Shown here: positions 1 through 9,116 of the stretch, piece by piece | How positions within the stretch are numbered: the first letter of the stretch is position 1 | How the letters are laid out: every line of letters starts with the position of its first letter | From: Burkholderiales bacterium | GTDB lineage: Bacteria; Pseudomonadota; Gammaproteobacteria; Burkholderiales; Thiobacillaceae | Direction of reading: 5' to 3' | Length of the DNA: 27,556 nt | NCBI GenBank assembly: GCA_005793645.1 | Contig: SXRG01000049.1 | Location: forward strand, 1 to 27,556 | Notes under the pieces: generated by a model | What the model was told of the DNA's origin: nothing | The model's input: the letters and a program-made list of their open reading frames with translations, nothing else | The model's database searches: none | Made by a program: the position numbers and the translations under genes

Positions 1-530
1 CGCACCTCGATAGACAATCGTTCGCGCAGATCGACATCGAGACTGGAAAACGGCTCATCCAACAGCAACAACCTTGGGCGCGGGGCCAAGGCACGAGCTA
101 ACGCCACACGCTGTTGCTGACCACCCGACAGGCGATGGGGCGCATGATCGGCCTCTTGCGTCAGGCCAACGAGACGCAGCATGGCGTGTACTCGCGCCAC
201 ACGCTCGGCGCTCGGCCAGGCCGACAAGCCAAAGCCGATGTTTTCAGCCACCGTCAGATGCGGGAACAGGGCAAAATCCTGAAACACCAAGCCCACCTGC
301 CGCTGTTGCGGAGGCATCTGCTGGCGGGCGTTGGCGACAAGCTGACCGGCCAGATGGATTTCGCCCGATTGCAAAGGCTCCAGTCCAGCGATCAAGCGCA
401 GCGCGGTCGTTTTTCCGCACCCAGAAGCCCCGAGTAAACAGCCAATTTCCCCTTTTTTAAGATGCAGGTCGACGCGCTTTAAAACGGTCTTGCTGCCGTG
501 AGCATGAGAAATATTAACAAGCGAGAGCAT
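1..530 (-). CDS. fbpC: Iron(III) ABC transporter ATP-binding protein FbpC (partial, C-terminus beyond left edge)
   Basis: This is the ATPase that powers the ferric-iron importer encoded with it; it acts on the cytoplasmic side of the inner membrane. The visible 176 residues contain Walker A GASGCGKT (residues 34-41), the Q-loop glutamine in LVFQDFALFP (Q84), the ABC signature LSGGQQQRVALARAL (from residue 134), Walker B LLLLDEP (154-160) and the D-loop SSLD. The H-loop and the regulatory C-terminal domain typical of FbpC/PotA-type ATPases lie outside the window. It starts with ATG at 530, overlapping the end of the permease gene by 17 bp, so translational coupling is likely. Assignment to iron rather than another substrate rests on the neighbouring binding protein and the Fur-like site upstream of the operon. 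Confidence 0.9.
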   Translation of the reverse strand, partial: MLSLVNISHAHGSKTVLKRVDLHLKKGEIGCLLGASGCGKTTALRLIAGLEPLQSGEIHLAGQLVANARQQMPPQQRQVGLVFQDFALFPHLTVAENIGFGLSAWPSAERVARVHAMLRLVGLTQEADHAPHRLSGGQQQRVALARALAPRPRLLLLDEPFSSLDVDLRERLSIEV

Positions 531-2103
531 GATCTTGTCCCTTGGTAAGTAGCCAAACCGGCAGCAGTCCCAGCAGCACGATGACCAGCGCCGGCAATGC
601 GGCGCGCTCCCATTCGCCTTCTGAGGTCATTTCGAACACACGCACAGCCAGGGTGTCCCAACCAAATGGACGCGTCATCAGCGTGATGGGAAGTTCTTTG
701 AGAATATCGACACAGGTGAGCGCAGCGGCCGTCAACACACTGACGCGTAACATCGGCAGATGCACGCGCCACAACCGATTCATACCAACGACACCGTGCA
801 ATTGTGCGGCCTCATCGATGTTTTGCGAGATGCGCGTCAGGCCGGCCTCGATCGGGTTGAAGGCCACGGCCATGAAACGAGCGGCATAGGCGAGCAACAT
901 GACGATGAGGCTGCCTTGCAGGAGGGGGGCCTGGATGAAGCCTGTGGCAATCATCTGGTTATCCAGCCAAGCCAGCGGAATGAACAATCCAACAGCCAGC
1001 ACCGCACCGGGCATGGCATAACCCAGCGTGGAAATACGGGTCATGGCGCGCATTCTGGCGCCTGGAAGCAGCCGCTGCGTGTAACCCAACAGCAACGCCA
1101 GTGTCACCACACAGACGGTTCCAAAACCGCTCAGCAAGAGTGAATGCGTAGCAAAGCCCCAGTAACGCATGTCGAGATCCATGCTGCCAACACTCCAGGC
1201 CCACCAGGCAATTTGAGCAATGGGCAGGAGGAAGGCGAAAAACAGCACGATGGCGCACACAACACTCGCGGCAATGGCCGTGCTGCCTTGCAAACGCAAG
1301 CGAAACGGTCGCTCGCCAGCGCGGGTGGCAGCGGCATAGTGGCGGCGGGCGCGCATCTGGCCTTCGATTAACAAGGCCGCCAATACAAAGAACACCAGCA
1401 TCGATGCCAGTTGAGAGGCCGTCGTTAACGAGAACAGTCCAAACCAGGCCTTGTAAATGGCCGTGGTGAAGGTGTTGTAGTTAAAAACGGACACCGCACC
1501 AAATTCGGCCAGCGTTTCCATGAGTGCGAGTGTCAGGCCCGCAACGATGCCTGGACGCGCCAGGGGCAGGGCTACGCGCCAGAATATTTGGCTGTGCGAC
1601 AGCCCCATCGATTGCGCAACTTCAAACAAGCGTGCACCTTGCCCCAAAAATGCAGCGCGTGCGGTAAGAAAAACATAGGGATAGAGGGACAGGGACAACA
1701 ACAGGATAATGCCGCCACGCGAACGGATCGAGGGCAACACGATGCCAGATTCACGTAGCCATAACGCCACACTCCCGGTGACATCGAACAATCCAAGCCA
1801 GACAAAGGCCGAGATATAAGCGGGCAATGCCAGAGGCAATAGCAAGGCCCATTCGAACACACGACGACCTGGAAACTCGCAGGCCGCCGTAAGCCAGGCC
1901 GTAGAAACCCCCAGCAGTAGCACTCCAATGCCCACCCCAAACACCAGCCAAACGGTATTGGCCAGCAACTCCGGCAGCACAAAATCCAACAGATGCCGCC
2001 AAATAACCGGATCGGGATGAAGCACGCTGGCAGCAATCACCAGCAGCGGAATCCAGGTAATGAGTGCAATGCCGAATACGACGGCCCAGGATAGGCGACG
2101 CAA
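514..2103 (-). CDS. fbpB: Iron(III) ABC transporter permease FbpB
   Basis: This inner-membrane permease of 529 residues is a fusion of two transmembrane halves, as is usual for FbpB/SfuB-type ferric transporters. Each half has an EAA-type cytoplasmic loop that docks onto the ATPase: EVAQSMGLSHSQIFWRVALP in the first half and EAAQLHGVVGMNRLWRVHLP in the second. About a dozen hydrophobic segments are visible. The start is a TTG placed directly after, and in frame with, the TAA stop of fbpA; no ATG or GTG start lies between them. A weak GTCGGA stretch 8-13 bases upstream could serve as ribosome binding site, but re-initiation after fbpA is equally plausible. It sits second in fbpA-fbpB-fbpC. Confidence 0.93.
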   Translation of the reverse strand: MRRLSWAVVFGIALITWIPLLVIAASVLHPDPVIWRHLLDFVLPELLANTVWLVFGVGIGVLLLGVSTAWLTAACEFPGRRVFEWALLLPLALPAYISAFVWLGLFDVTGSVALWLRESGIVLPSIRSRGGIILLLSLSLYPYVFLTARAAFLGQGARLFEVAQSMGLSHSQIFWRVALPLARPGIVAGLTLALMETLAEFGAVSVFNYNTFTTAIYKAWFGLFSLTTASQLASMLVFFVLAALLIEGQMRARRHYAAATRAGERPFRLRLQGSTAIAASVVCAIVLFFAFLLPIAQIAWWAWSVGSMDLDMRYWGFATHSLLLSGFGTVCVVTLALLLGYTQRLLPGARMRAMTRISTLGYAMPGAVLAVGLFIPLAWLDNQMIATGFIQAPLLQGSLIVMLLAYAARFMAVAFNPIEAGLTRISQNIDEAAQLHGVVGMNRLWRVHLPMLRVSVLTAAALTCVDILKELPITLMTRPFGWDTLAVRVFEMTSEGEWERAALPALVIVLLGLLPVWLLTKGQDHALAC

Positions 2104-3114
2104 TTATTTGTATCCGACCCGATCCATCAGCATGGTGGCCTTAACCTGTAAACGGCCAGCCTCCGAGATGGGATTCGTGTTTTGTTTAAAATCGCCCCAG
2201 GCTGTGACCTGCAGTGACGGCTTGATGGCCGGGTTGGCCGGGTATTCAAGATTGATATCGGCATACAGGTTTTGTGCCTTAGCCGAGGACAACCATTCCA
2301 ACAACTTGATCGCTTCGCCTTTGTTCTTGGCGTAGCGGGTGATACCGGCACCGGAGATGTTCACATGCACGCCAGCCGTCGGATCCTTGAGTTTTTGGTT
2401 AGGCCAGAAGAGGGCCAGCGGCAGATCCGGTTTCTTTTCCATCAGGCGGCCAAAGTAATAGGTGTTCACCAGCGTGACATCACAGATGCCTGCGGCCACC
2501 GCCTCCATGGCCTTGGTGTCGTCCGGAAAAGGCGTTGTGGCGAGATTGTCGATCCAGCCTTTGACGATTTTTTCGGCCTTATCCTCGCCGTGTTCGGTAA
2601 TCAACATGGCCACCAGCGACTGGTTGTAAACCTTCTTAGAGGTACGCAGACAGAGACGGCCCTTCCATCGTGACGCGGCCAAGTCTTCATAGCTGGATAA
2701 CTCGCTCGGTTTGACCTTGACAGGGTTGTACACCACGGTGCGGGCGCGTACCGACAGGCCAAACCACTGATTGCCTGGATCTCGCAAGTGCGAGGGGATA
2801 TTTTGCCGCAATGTTGCCGAAACAACAGGCTGTAACAAGTCTTCTTGAGCAGCCTGCCAAAGATTACCTGCATCCACCGTCATTAGCATATCCGCCGGAG
2901 TATTTGCGCCCTCGGCCTTGAGGCGCGCCAGCAACGGCCCTTCCTTGTCGGTGATGAATTTGACGGCAATGCCGGTTTCTCGTGTGTAGGCATCGAACAA
3001 CGGTTTGATGAGCTGCTCGTTGCGGGCGGAATAGACTACAACCGTGGCATGAACAGCGCTGGCAAACAGACCGGTCAAGACCATCGCCATAAAACGGCAG
3101 AAGAACAGCTTCAT
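2104..3114 (-). CDS. fbpA: Iron(III) ABC transporter periplasmic binding protein FbpA
   Basis: This 336-residue periplasmic protein captures ferric iron and delivers it to the FbpB/FbpC membrane complex. It begins with a Sec signal peptide ending at VHA (residue 23), followed by TVVVYSARNEQL, a typical FbpA/FutA mature start. The paired tyrosines that bind iron in this family are seen in VNTYYFGRL (Y219, Y220), and the NLEYPANPAIKPS segment near the C-terminus is also characteristic. Length fits the family (about 330-350). It is the first gene of the operon, with ATG at 3114 and a weak GAG-type ribosome binding site. A sigma70 promoter and Fur-like box lie 39-67 bp upstream, so iron repression is expected. 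Confidence 0.93.
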   Translation of the reverse strand: MKLFFCRFMAMVLTGLFASAVHATVVVYSARNEQLIKPLFDAYTRETGIAVKFITDKEGPLLARLKAEGANTPADMLMTVDAGNLWQAAQEDLLQPVVSATLRQNIPSHLRDPGNQWFGLSVRARTVVYNPVKVKPSELSSYEDLAASRWKGRLCLRTSKKVYNQSLVAMLITEHGEDKAEKIVKGWIDNLATTPFPDDTKAMEAVAAGICDVTLVNTYYFGRLMEKKPDLPLALFWPNQKLKDPTAGVHVNISGAGITRYAKNKGEAIKLLEWLSSAKAQNLYADINLEYPANPAIKPSLQVTAWGDFKQNTNPISEAGRLQVKATMLMDRVGYK

Positions 3115-3152
3115 GCTTATATTCTCGTAAAACGCCTAGTATGAAGACCTGC

Positions 3153-3181
3153 ATTAAAACGATAACGGGAATTATTGTCAA
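3153..3181 (-). promoter_or_regulatory. fbp operon promoter with overlapping Fur-box-like operator
   Basis: On the minus strand a perfect -35 TTGACA (3181-3176) is followed after 17 bp by -10 TTTAAT (3158-3153), one mismatch from consensus. Between and over these elements, positions 3161-3179 read GATAACGGGAATTATTGTC on the plus strand, which matches the 19-bp Fur consensus at 14 positions. This geometry is the classical one for Fur repression by blocking RNA polymerase. The expected transcript would start near 3146 and give a leader of about 30 nt before fbpA. Confidence 0.75.
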
Positions 3182-3310
3182 TAACAAGGCCAAGCGCATG
3201 AACCATGGCTACTCGCTCATAAATCCATACGCGTTGCTGTTCGACTGCCCTTGAGTAATTTCAGGATAGGCGGCGCTTTAGTTCAGGCCGCGCTCTGCGC
3301 GCAATCTCCC

Positions 3311-3342
3311 GCACAGGAAGCTGTGCCTGTACAAAGGCACAG
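3311..3342. repeat. Interleaved inverted repeats downstream of acs
   Basis: The short motif GCACAG / CTGTGC(C) / GGCACAG occurs so that two alternative hairpins are possible: 3311-3316 with 3321-3326 (6 bp, 4-nt loop) and 3321-3327 with 3336-3342 (7 bp, 8-nt loop). The element lies 28 bp beyond the acs stop. Neither strand has a T-tract, so it is not a standard intrinsic terminator; it may stabilise the acs mRNA end. Apart from this and the fbp promoter I see nothing in the 255-bp gap between acs and fbpA. Confidence 0.4.
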
Positions 3343-3369
3343 TCCCCTGACCCAATCATACAAACCGCG

Positions 3370-5355
3370 TTACTTCACGACCTCTTTTAACTGATCCAAG
3401 ATGGCGGGGTTTTCCAATGTTGAGACATCAGAAGTAATCTCCTCACCCTTGGCCAAAGTGCGCAGCAAGCGGCGCATGATTTTGCCGGAGCGGGTCTTGG
3501 GTAAGTTATCACCAAAACGAATTTCGTCCGGCTTGGCGATAGGGCCAATCTCATGGGCCACATGGTTGCGCAGGTCATTGACAATGGCCTTGGCCTCGTC
3601 GCCCGTGGGTCGATTACGCTTTAGCACCACATAAGCAACGATGCCCTCACCCTTTATGTCATGCGGTTTTCCAACCACGGCGGCCTCGGCGACCAGCGGA
3701 TGTGACACCAAGGCCGATTCAATCTCCATCGTGCCTAGGCGATGGCCGGAGACATTAAGAACATCGTCAATACGGCCCATGATGGTGAAGTAGCCCGTCT
3801 GGGGATCGCGTACCGAGCCATCCCCGGCCAAGTACAGCGCACCACCCAAGTCCTCGGGGTAATACGACTTGCGAAAACGCTCCGGGTCGCCCCAAATCGT
3901 GCGGATCATCGACGGCCATGGCTTCTTTATAACCAAGAAACCGCCCTTTCCCCATTCCACATCGTGGCCCGCCTCATCCACGATCTCAGCCATGATGCCT
4001 GGAAATGGCAGGGTACAGGAACCCGGAACCGTGGGCGTTGCGCCCGGCAAAGGGGTAATCATGTGGCCGCCGGTTTCAGTCTGCAACCAGGTATCGACGA
4101 TGGGGCAACGACCGCCACCCACCTGTTCGTGGAACCCCATCCAGGCCGCCGGGTTGATCGGTTCGCCAACAGTCCCCAGAAGACGCAGGCTGGACAGGCC
4201 AAACCGGCCAGGATGACACTCGGGATGTCCCTCGCCCAGCTTAATGAGGGCACGAATAGCCGTCGGCGCCGTGTAGAAGATGCTGACCTTGTGTGCCGCG
4301 ATCATGCGCCAGAAGCGACCGGCGTCCGGATAGGTCGGCACCCCTTCGAAAACCACCTCGGTCCCGCCACAGGCCAGCGGCCCATAGGCAACATAGGTAT
4401 GGCCCGTGACCCAACCAATATCAGCCGTACACCAAAACACATCGTCCGGCTTGAGGTCGAAGGTCCACTTCATGGTCAGCACGGCCTGCAACAAATACCC
4501 TGCTGTGGAGTGCTGCACGCCCTTAGGCTTGCCGGTGGAGCCAGATGTGTAGAGCAGGAACAATGGATGCTCGGCCTCAACCCATTCCGGTTCACAGGTT
4601 TCAGGCTGGTCCGCCACCACCTCGTGCCACCACAGGTCACGGCCTGCCACCATAGTGCATGCCCCACCCGTACGCTGATAAACGATAACCCGTGTAATGG
4701 TCTCGCAACCGGGCATCTGCAACGCCTCATCGACCGCAGGCTTGAGGGGAATGTTCTTGCCGCCACGCGCCTGCTCGTCGGCCGTAATAATCATTACCGC
4801 GCGGGCATCTTCAATGCGATCACGCAACGATTGCGCAGAAAAACCGCCAAACACCACCGAGTGGGTTGCACCGATCCGGGCACAGGCCTGCATGGCCACC
4901 ACGCCCTCGATCGACATCGGCAGGTAGATGACCACCCGATCACCTTTCTTGACCCCCTGCGCCTTCAGCGCATTGGCAAATTTTCCAACGCGCGCCAGCA
5001 GTTCCTTGTAGGTCACCGAGGTCACTTGACCGTCGTCGGCCTCGAAATGGATGGCCACCTTACCACCCAGGCCCGCCTCGATATTCTTATCCAGACAGTT
5101 GTAGGATACATTCAGCCGACCATCCGCAAACCATTGATAGAATGGCGCACTCTTCTCGTCCAGAACCGTGCTGAAGGGCTGCTTCCAAGTCAGATGTTCA
5201 CGTGCCAGCCGCGCCCAGTAACCCTCATAATCCGCCTCGGCCTCCGCGCAGAGCGCCCGATATGCCGCCATACCGGAAATCGTCGCCTGATTGACGAAGG
5301 CCTCCGAGGGAGAAAAGATCCGCGCTTCATGCGCGACAGATTCGATATTTGACAT
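3370..5355 (-). CDS. acs: Acetyl-CoA synthetase (acetate--CoA ligase, AMP-forming)
   Basis: This 661-residue cytoplasmic enzyme activates acetate with ATP to acetyl-AMP and then acetyl-CoA. The adenylate-forming family P-loop YTSGSTGKPKG is at residues 269-279, the acyl-binding DTWLQTETGG motif is present, and the C-terminal catalytic lysine is in RSGKIMRR (K625), the residue normally controlled by acetylation. Length is close to the 650 residues usual for Acs. ATG at 5355 is preceded by a good ribosome binding site GAGGAA about 8 bp upstream. It is a single gene, divergent from glnE, with a candidate promoter in the 105-bp gap. The opposite strand carries a long open frame through it, which I regard as a shadow. 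Confidence 0.97.
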   Translation of the reverse strand: MSNIESVAHEARIFSPSEAFVNQATISGMAAYRALCAEAEADYEGYWARLAREHLTWKQPFSTVLDEKSAPFYQWFADGRLNVSYNCLDKNIEAGLGGKVAIHFEADDGQVTSVTYKELLARVGKFANALKAQGVKKGDRVVIYLPMSIEGVVAMQACARIGATHSVVFGGFSAQSLRDRIEDARAVMIITADEQARGGKNIPLKPAVDEALQMPGCETITRVIVYQRTGGACTMVAGRDLWWHEVVADQPETCEPEWVEAEHPLFLLYTSGSTGKPKGVQHSTAGYLLQAVLTMKWTFDLKPDDVFWCTADIGWVTGHTYVAYGPLACGGTEVVFEGVPTYPDAGRFWRMIAAHKVSIFYTAPTAIRALIKLGEGHPECHPGRFGLSSLRLLGTVGEPINPAAWMGFHEQVGGGRCPIVDTWLQTETGGHMITPLPGATPTVPGSCTLPFPGIMAEIVDEAGHDVEWGKGGFLVIKKPWPSMIRTIWGDPERFRKSYYPEDLGGALYLAGDGSVRDPQTGYFTIMGRIDDVLNVSGHRLGTMEIESALVSHPLVAEAAVVGKPHDIKGEGIVAYVVLKRNRPTGDEAKAIVNDLRNHVAHEIGPIAKPDEIRFGDNLPKTRSGKIMRRLLRTLAKGEEITSDVSTLENPAILDQLKEVVK

Positions 5356-5409
5356 ACGCTACGATTCCTCGACAGTATCCGAAAAAGGTTCTCCCCCCCG
5401 GGAGTGCGC

Positions 5410-5438
5410 AAAATAAGACAATTCCACCCGATTGACAA
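5410..5438 (-). promoter_or_regulatory. Candidate acs promoter
   Basis: Minus strand TTGTCA (5438-5433, one mismatch from -35 consensus), 17-bp spacer, then TATTTT (5415-5410, four of six matches to -10). It lies 55 bp before the acs start codon. The -35 hexamer overlaps a plus-strand TTGACA (5432-5437) for which no convincing -10 was found before glnE. Support is motif-based only. Confidence 0.4.
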
Positions 5439-5460
5439 TCATCTCCTGTAGCTACTCACC

Positions 5461-8133
5461 ATGATACCCATTAATCGTATCGATCATGCTGCCCACCATT
5501 CACGCTGGCTAACGACCCGTTTATCTGCTCGCCCCGGCCTGCGCGAGAGCCTAGAGGCACAGATCAACCAACCCTTCAACGCCCCTGAAATGGAGGCCAC
5601 CCTAACCACGAACCTGACCGCTCACGGCGACCTTGGCATAGCCTTGCGCCGACTGCGTGAGGCCGTCATGGCCCGGCTTGTTGTGCGTGACATCAACGGT
5701 CTCGCGGATCTCACCGAGGTCACCGGCACCTGTACCGATCTCGCCGAACTCGCCATCCAACGCGGTGTCACTCAGATCCATGCCGAATTGGCCGCCATTC
5801 ACGGCGAACCGCTCGACAGCACCGGACAGTCACAACAGATGATGGTGGTCGGTATGGGCAAACTCGGTGGACGGGAACTTAATGTCTCCTCCGATATCGA
5901 CCTCATTTTTGTCTTCCCCGAAGCCGGCGAGACCGCCGGGCCGCGCCGCATAGACAACCACGAATTCTTTACCCGCCTCGGAAAACGCCTGATCGCCCTG
6001 ATCGGCGACACCACGGCCAACGGGTTCGTGTTTCGCGTTGACATGCGCCTGCGCCCCTATGGTGAAGGCGGCCCCTTGGCGAGCAGTCTGACCATGCTGG
6101 AGGAGTATTTCTACACCCAGGCACGGGAATGGGAGCGCTACGCCTGGATCAAGGGACGCGCCCTAACCGGGGGCGCAATCGATGCCCTGGAGGCCCTGCG
6201 CCGCCCCTTCATATTCCGCAAGTATTTCGACTACGGGGCCTTTGCCGCCATGCGTGATCTGCATGCACAAATCCGCCGTGAGGTTGTGCGCAAAGATCGC
6301 GCCGACAACATCAAACTTGGACCAGGCGGGATCCGCGAGATCGAATTCATCGCCCAAGTCCACCAACTGGTGCGTGGCGGGCGCGAACCACAATTGCAAA
6401 TCCGCCCCACACGCCAAGTACTCAACCTCCTACCCAGCGCCCAGTTAATGCCGCAAGCCACTGTGGACCGTCTACAACAAGCCTATATCGTCCTGCGCAC
6501 CGTCGAGCACCGCCTGCAATATCTGGATGACGCCCAGACACAAGATCTGCCCACCCACGATGAAGACCGCACACGCATTGCCAAGGGCTTGGGATTTACC
6601 CATTGGCCCGCGTTTTACGCCCACCTCACCACACTGCGCAGCGGAGTTGCCCGCGAATTCGAGGCCCTGTTTGGCACCGAGATGGCCAACGAAAATACCG
6701 ATCACCCCATGGCCGGGCTATGTGAACGCCCGGAATCCGAGGCCATTCAGGTCCTAGCGGAGCACGGCTTTTCCGATCCGGCAGCATGTTACCGAAAACT
6801 CATCGCCCTGCGGACCAGCAGCCGCTATCACGCCCTGCCCGCCACAAACCAGCTCGCGGTGGATGCCCTATTTCCACCGCTGATCACGGCCGCCACCGCG
6901 TTAACCAATGCCGACGATACCCTGTCACGCATGCTGACGCTGCTGGAAACCATCTGCCGCCGCGCCCCCTATCTCCGACTCTTAAACGAATATCCCAGTA
7001 CCCTGGCCAGGATCGCCCAATTATGCAGCAGCAGCCCTTGGGCGGCGCAATATCTGACCCGGCAACCACACCTTCTCGACGAACTCATCGATGCGCGCCT
7101 CCTGACCGCCGAGGTGGACTGGATCGAAGCGCGGCGCGACTTGGAAGCCCAACTCGACACCCTGGCCGGCGACACCGAGCGGGAGATGGACGCCCTGCGC
7201 CACTTCAAGCAAACCGTGACCCTGCGCCTACTGGTACGCGACCTGGCCGGCGAACTGCGTCTGGAAATACTGTCTGATCGTCTAACCGAATTGGCCGACC
7301 TGCTACTCGATGTCACGATCCACCGCGTCTGGCGTGAATTGCCACGCCGCCATTGCGAAACCCCGGCCTTCGCCGTCATTGCCTATGGAAAACTGGGCGG
7401 CAAGGAGCTCGGTTATGCCTCCGATCTTGATCTTGTCTTTCTGTACGACGACCCCCACCCGGACGCCCAGGACACCTACGCTCGCCTGGCAAAACGCCTC
7501 AGCGCTTGGATGTCGGCGGTCACCTCAGCGGGCATCCTTTACGAGACCGATCTGCGCCTGCGACCTGACGGTGCCTCTGGCCTGTTGGTCAGCAGCGTAT
7601 CCGCCTATGCCGACTATCAGCAGAGCCAGGCTTGGACCTGGGAACATCAGGCGCTCACGCGTGCCCGCTTTTGCTGTGGCGACAGCTCTATCGGCCAGCA
7701 ATTCGAGGCCATCCGCAAAGCCATTCTTGCCCTCCCCCGTGACCCGGAACGGCTGCGCACCGAAGTTCTGGCAATGCGCCAGAAGATGCACGACGGCCAC
7801 CCCAACCGCAGTGCCCTGTTTGACCTAAAACACGACCCTGGCGGTCTGGTCGATTGTGAGTTTGCCGTGCAATACCTGATCCTGGCCCATGCCAACCAGC
7901 ACCCTGCCTTGCTCGCTAACTGCGGCAATATTGCCCTGCTTGACCGCTCTGCCGAAACCGACCTGCTGCCAGCGTCCATCGCCAGACTCGCCGCCGATGC
8001 CTACCGCGAACTGCGCCGATTGCAACATCAGATTAAACTGCAAGGCGCCGAAACCGCACGCATCCCTCGCGCGGATGCCGGCCCCCACCCGGATCATGTG
8101 CGGGACCTATGGCAAGCAGTCTTTGGGGAATAA
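5461..8133 (+). CDS. glnE: Bifunctional glutamine synthetase adenylyltransferase / adenylyl-removing enzyme
   Basis: This enzyme adds or removes AMP on glutamine synthetase in response to PII signals, so it tunes nitrogen assimilation. Two nucleotidyltransferase-fold domains are visible. The N-terminal one has GMGKLGGRELNVSSDIDLIF at residues 131-150 (de-adenylylating half), and the C-terminal one has AYGKLGGKELGYASDLDLVF starting near residue 641 (adenylylating half). The metal-binding aspartates (SDIDL, SDLDL) are intact in both. At 890 residues it is somewhat shorter than the Escherichia coli protein (about 946), with the shortening at the N-terminus. An in-frame TAG three codons before the ATG at 5461 rules out a longer start from this reading. 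The ribosome binding site is weak. The gene is followed by ilvE. Confidence 0.96.
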   Translation: MIPINRIDHAAHHSRWLTTRLSARPGLRESLEAQINQPFNAPEMEATLTTNLTAHGDLGIALRRLREAVMARLVVRDINGLADLTEVTGTCTDLAELAIQRGVTQIHAELAAIHGEPLDSTGQSQQMMVVGMGKLGGRELNVSSDIDLIFVFPEAGETAGPRRIDNHEFFTRLGKRLIALIGDTTANGFVFRVDMRLRPYGEGGPLASSLTMLEEYFYTQAREWERYAWIKGRALTGGAIDALEALRRPFIFRKYFDYGAFAAMRDLHAQIRREVVRKDRADNIKLGPGGIREIEFIAQVHQLVRGGREPQLQIRPTRQVLNLLPSAQLMPQATVDRLQQAYIVLRTVEHRLQYLDDAQTQDLPTHDEDRTRIAKGLGFTHWPAFYAHLTTLRSGVAREFEALFGTEMANENTDHPMAGLCERPESEAIQVLAEHGFSDPAACYRKLIALRTSSRYHALPATNQLAVDALFPPLITAATALTNADDTLSRMLTLLETICRRAPYLRLLNEYPSTLARIAQLCSSSPWAAQYLTRQPHLLDELIDARLLTAEVDWIEARRDLEAQLDTLAGDTEREMDALRHFKQTVTLRLLVRDLAGELRLEILSDRLTELADLLLDVTIHRVWRELPRRHCETPAFAVIAYGKLGGKELGYASDLDLVFLYDDPHPDAQDTYARLAKRLSAWMSAVTSAGILYETDLRLRPDGASGLLVSSVSAYADYQQSQAWTWEHQALTRARFCCGDSSIGQQFEAIRKAILALPRDPERLRTEVLAMRQKMHDGHPNRSALFDLKHDPGGLVDCEFAVQYLILAHANQHPALLANCGNIALLDRSAETDLLPASIARLAADAYRELRRLQHQIKLQGAETARIPRADAGPHPDHVRDLWQAVFGE

Positions 8134-8150
8134 GTCGGCTGCGCTACAAT
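8123..8150 (+). promoter_or_regulatory. Possible ilvE promoter
   Basis: TTGGGG at 8123-8128, 16-bp spacer and TACAAT at 8145-8150 (five of six matches to the -10 consensus), overlapping the end of glnE and ending 37 bp before ilvE. The -35 half is weak, so this is a tentative call; ilvE may also be transcribed from upstream of glnE. Confidence 0.3.
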
Positions 8151-8187
8151 CCGCGCTCAACCTTTATTGATTTCTGGAGTTTGCATC

Positions 8188-9108
8188 ATGTCCATGGCCG
8201 ACCGCGACGGCGTTATCTGGTACGACGGGAAAATGGTCCCTTGGCGCGAGGCCACCACCCATGTGTTGACCCACACCCTGCACTACGGCATGGGCGTCTT
8301 TGAAGGCGTACGCGCCTATGAAACGCCTCAAGGCCCGGCCATCTTCCGCCTGCAGGACCACACCGACCGTCTGTTCCGCTCCGGCCATATCCTCGGCATG
8401 AAGTTGCCGTTCTCCAAGGACGAGATCAACGCCGCACAACTCGCCGTAGTCAAGGAAAACGGACTGAAATCTGGCTACCTGCGACCGATGGCCTTCTACG
8501 GTGCCGAGGCAATGGGCATCTCCGCCAAGGCGCTGTCCACCCATGTCATCGTCGCGGCCTGGCCGTGGGGCGCCTACATGGGTGCCGAGGCACTCACCAA
8601 GGGCATCCGGGTCAAAACATCCTCCTTCAGCCGCCACCATGTCAACATCACCATGTGCAAGGCCAAGGCCAACGGCAACTACATGAACTCCATTCTGGCC
8701 CATCGCGAGGCCGAGATGGATGGCTACCAGGAGGCCCTACTATTAGATGTGGACGGCTTTGTGGCCGAGGGTTCGGGCGAAAACTTCTTCCTGGTCCGCA
8801 AAGGCACGCTGTACACACCGGACCTAACCAGCGCACTGGAAGGCATCACCCGCGACACCATCATCCAGTTGGCGGGGGAACTTGGCATCCCGGTAGTTGA
8901 AAAACGCATCACCCGCGACGAAGTCTATTGCGCCGACGAGGCCTTCTTTACCGGCACCGCTGCCGAGGTCACGCCGATTTGCGAACTCGACAACCGCAGC
9001 ATCGGCAACGGTAGCCGCGGGCCGATCACCGAAAAGCTGCAAGCGCTCTATTTCGACTGCGTACAAGGCCGCTCGAGTGCCCACGCCGGCTGGCTGTCCC
9101 CTGTCTAA
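8188..9108 (+). CDS. ilvE: Branched-chain amino acid aminotransferase
   Basis: This PLP-dependent class IV aminotransferase interconverts leucine, isoleucine and valine with their 2-oxo acids. Early residues GVIWYDGKMVPW and the HYGMGVFEGVRAYET segment are family hallmarks. The PLP lysine is in KAKANGNYMNS (K160), and GFVAEGSGENFFLV plus the FTGTAAEVTPI loop complete the active site. I chose ATG at 8188, which has TGGAG eight bases upstream and gives 306 residues, the usual length; a TTG 21 bases earlier would add seven residues without a good binding site. It follows glnE and precedes a CHCC zinc-finger gene, a common gammaproteobacterial order. Confidence 0.96.
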   Translation: MSMADRDGVIWYDGKMVPWREATTHVLTHTLHYGMGVFEGVRAYETPQGPAIFRLQDHTDRLFRSGHILGMKLPFSKDEINAAQLAVVKENGLKSGYLRPMAFYGAEAMGISAKALSTHVIVAAWPWGAYMGAEALTKGIRVKTSSFSRHHVNITMCKAKANGNYMNSILAHREAEMDGYQEALLLDVDGFVAEGSGENFFLVRKGTLYTPDLTSALEGITRDTIIQLAGELGIPVVEKRITRDEVYCADEAFFTGTAAEVTPICELDNRSIGNGSRGPITEKLQALYFDCVQGRSSAHAGWLSPV

Positions 9109-9116
9109 GGAGTACC

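Noticed and set aside
3742..5352. A 536-codon open frame on the plus strand opposite acs
   Set aside because: It runs exactly antisense to a highly conserved enzyme, has no recognisable domain and an unlikely composition; it is best explained by GC-biased codon positions.
5432..5460. Plus-strand TTGACA upstream of glnE as its promoter
   Set aside because: No acceptable -10 at 16-18 bp spacing before the start codon; the hexamer overlaps the better supported acs -35.
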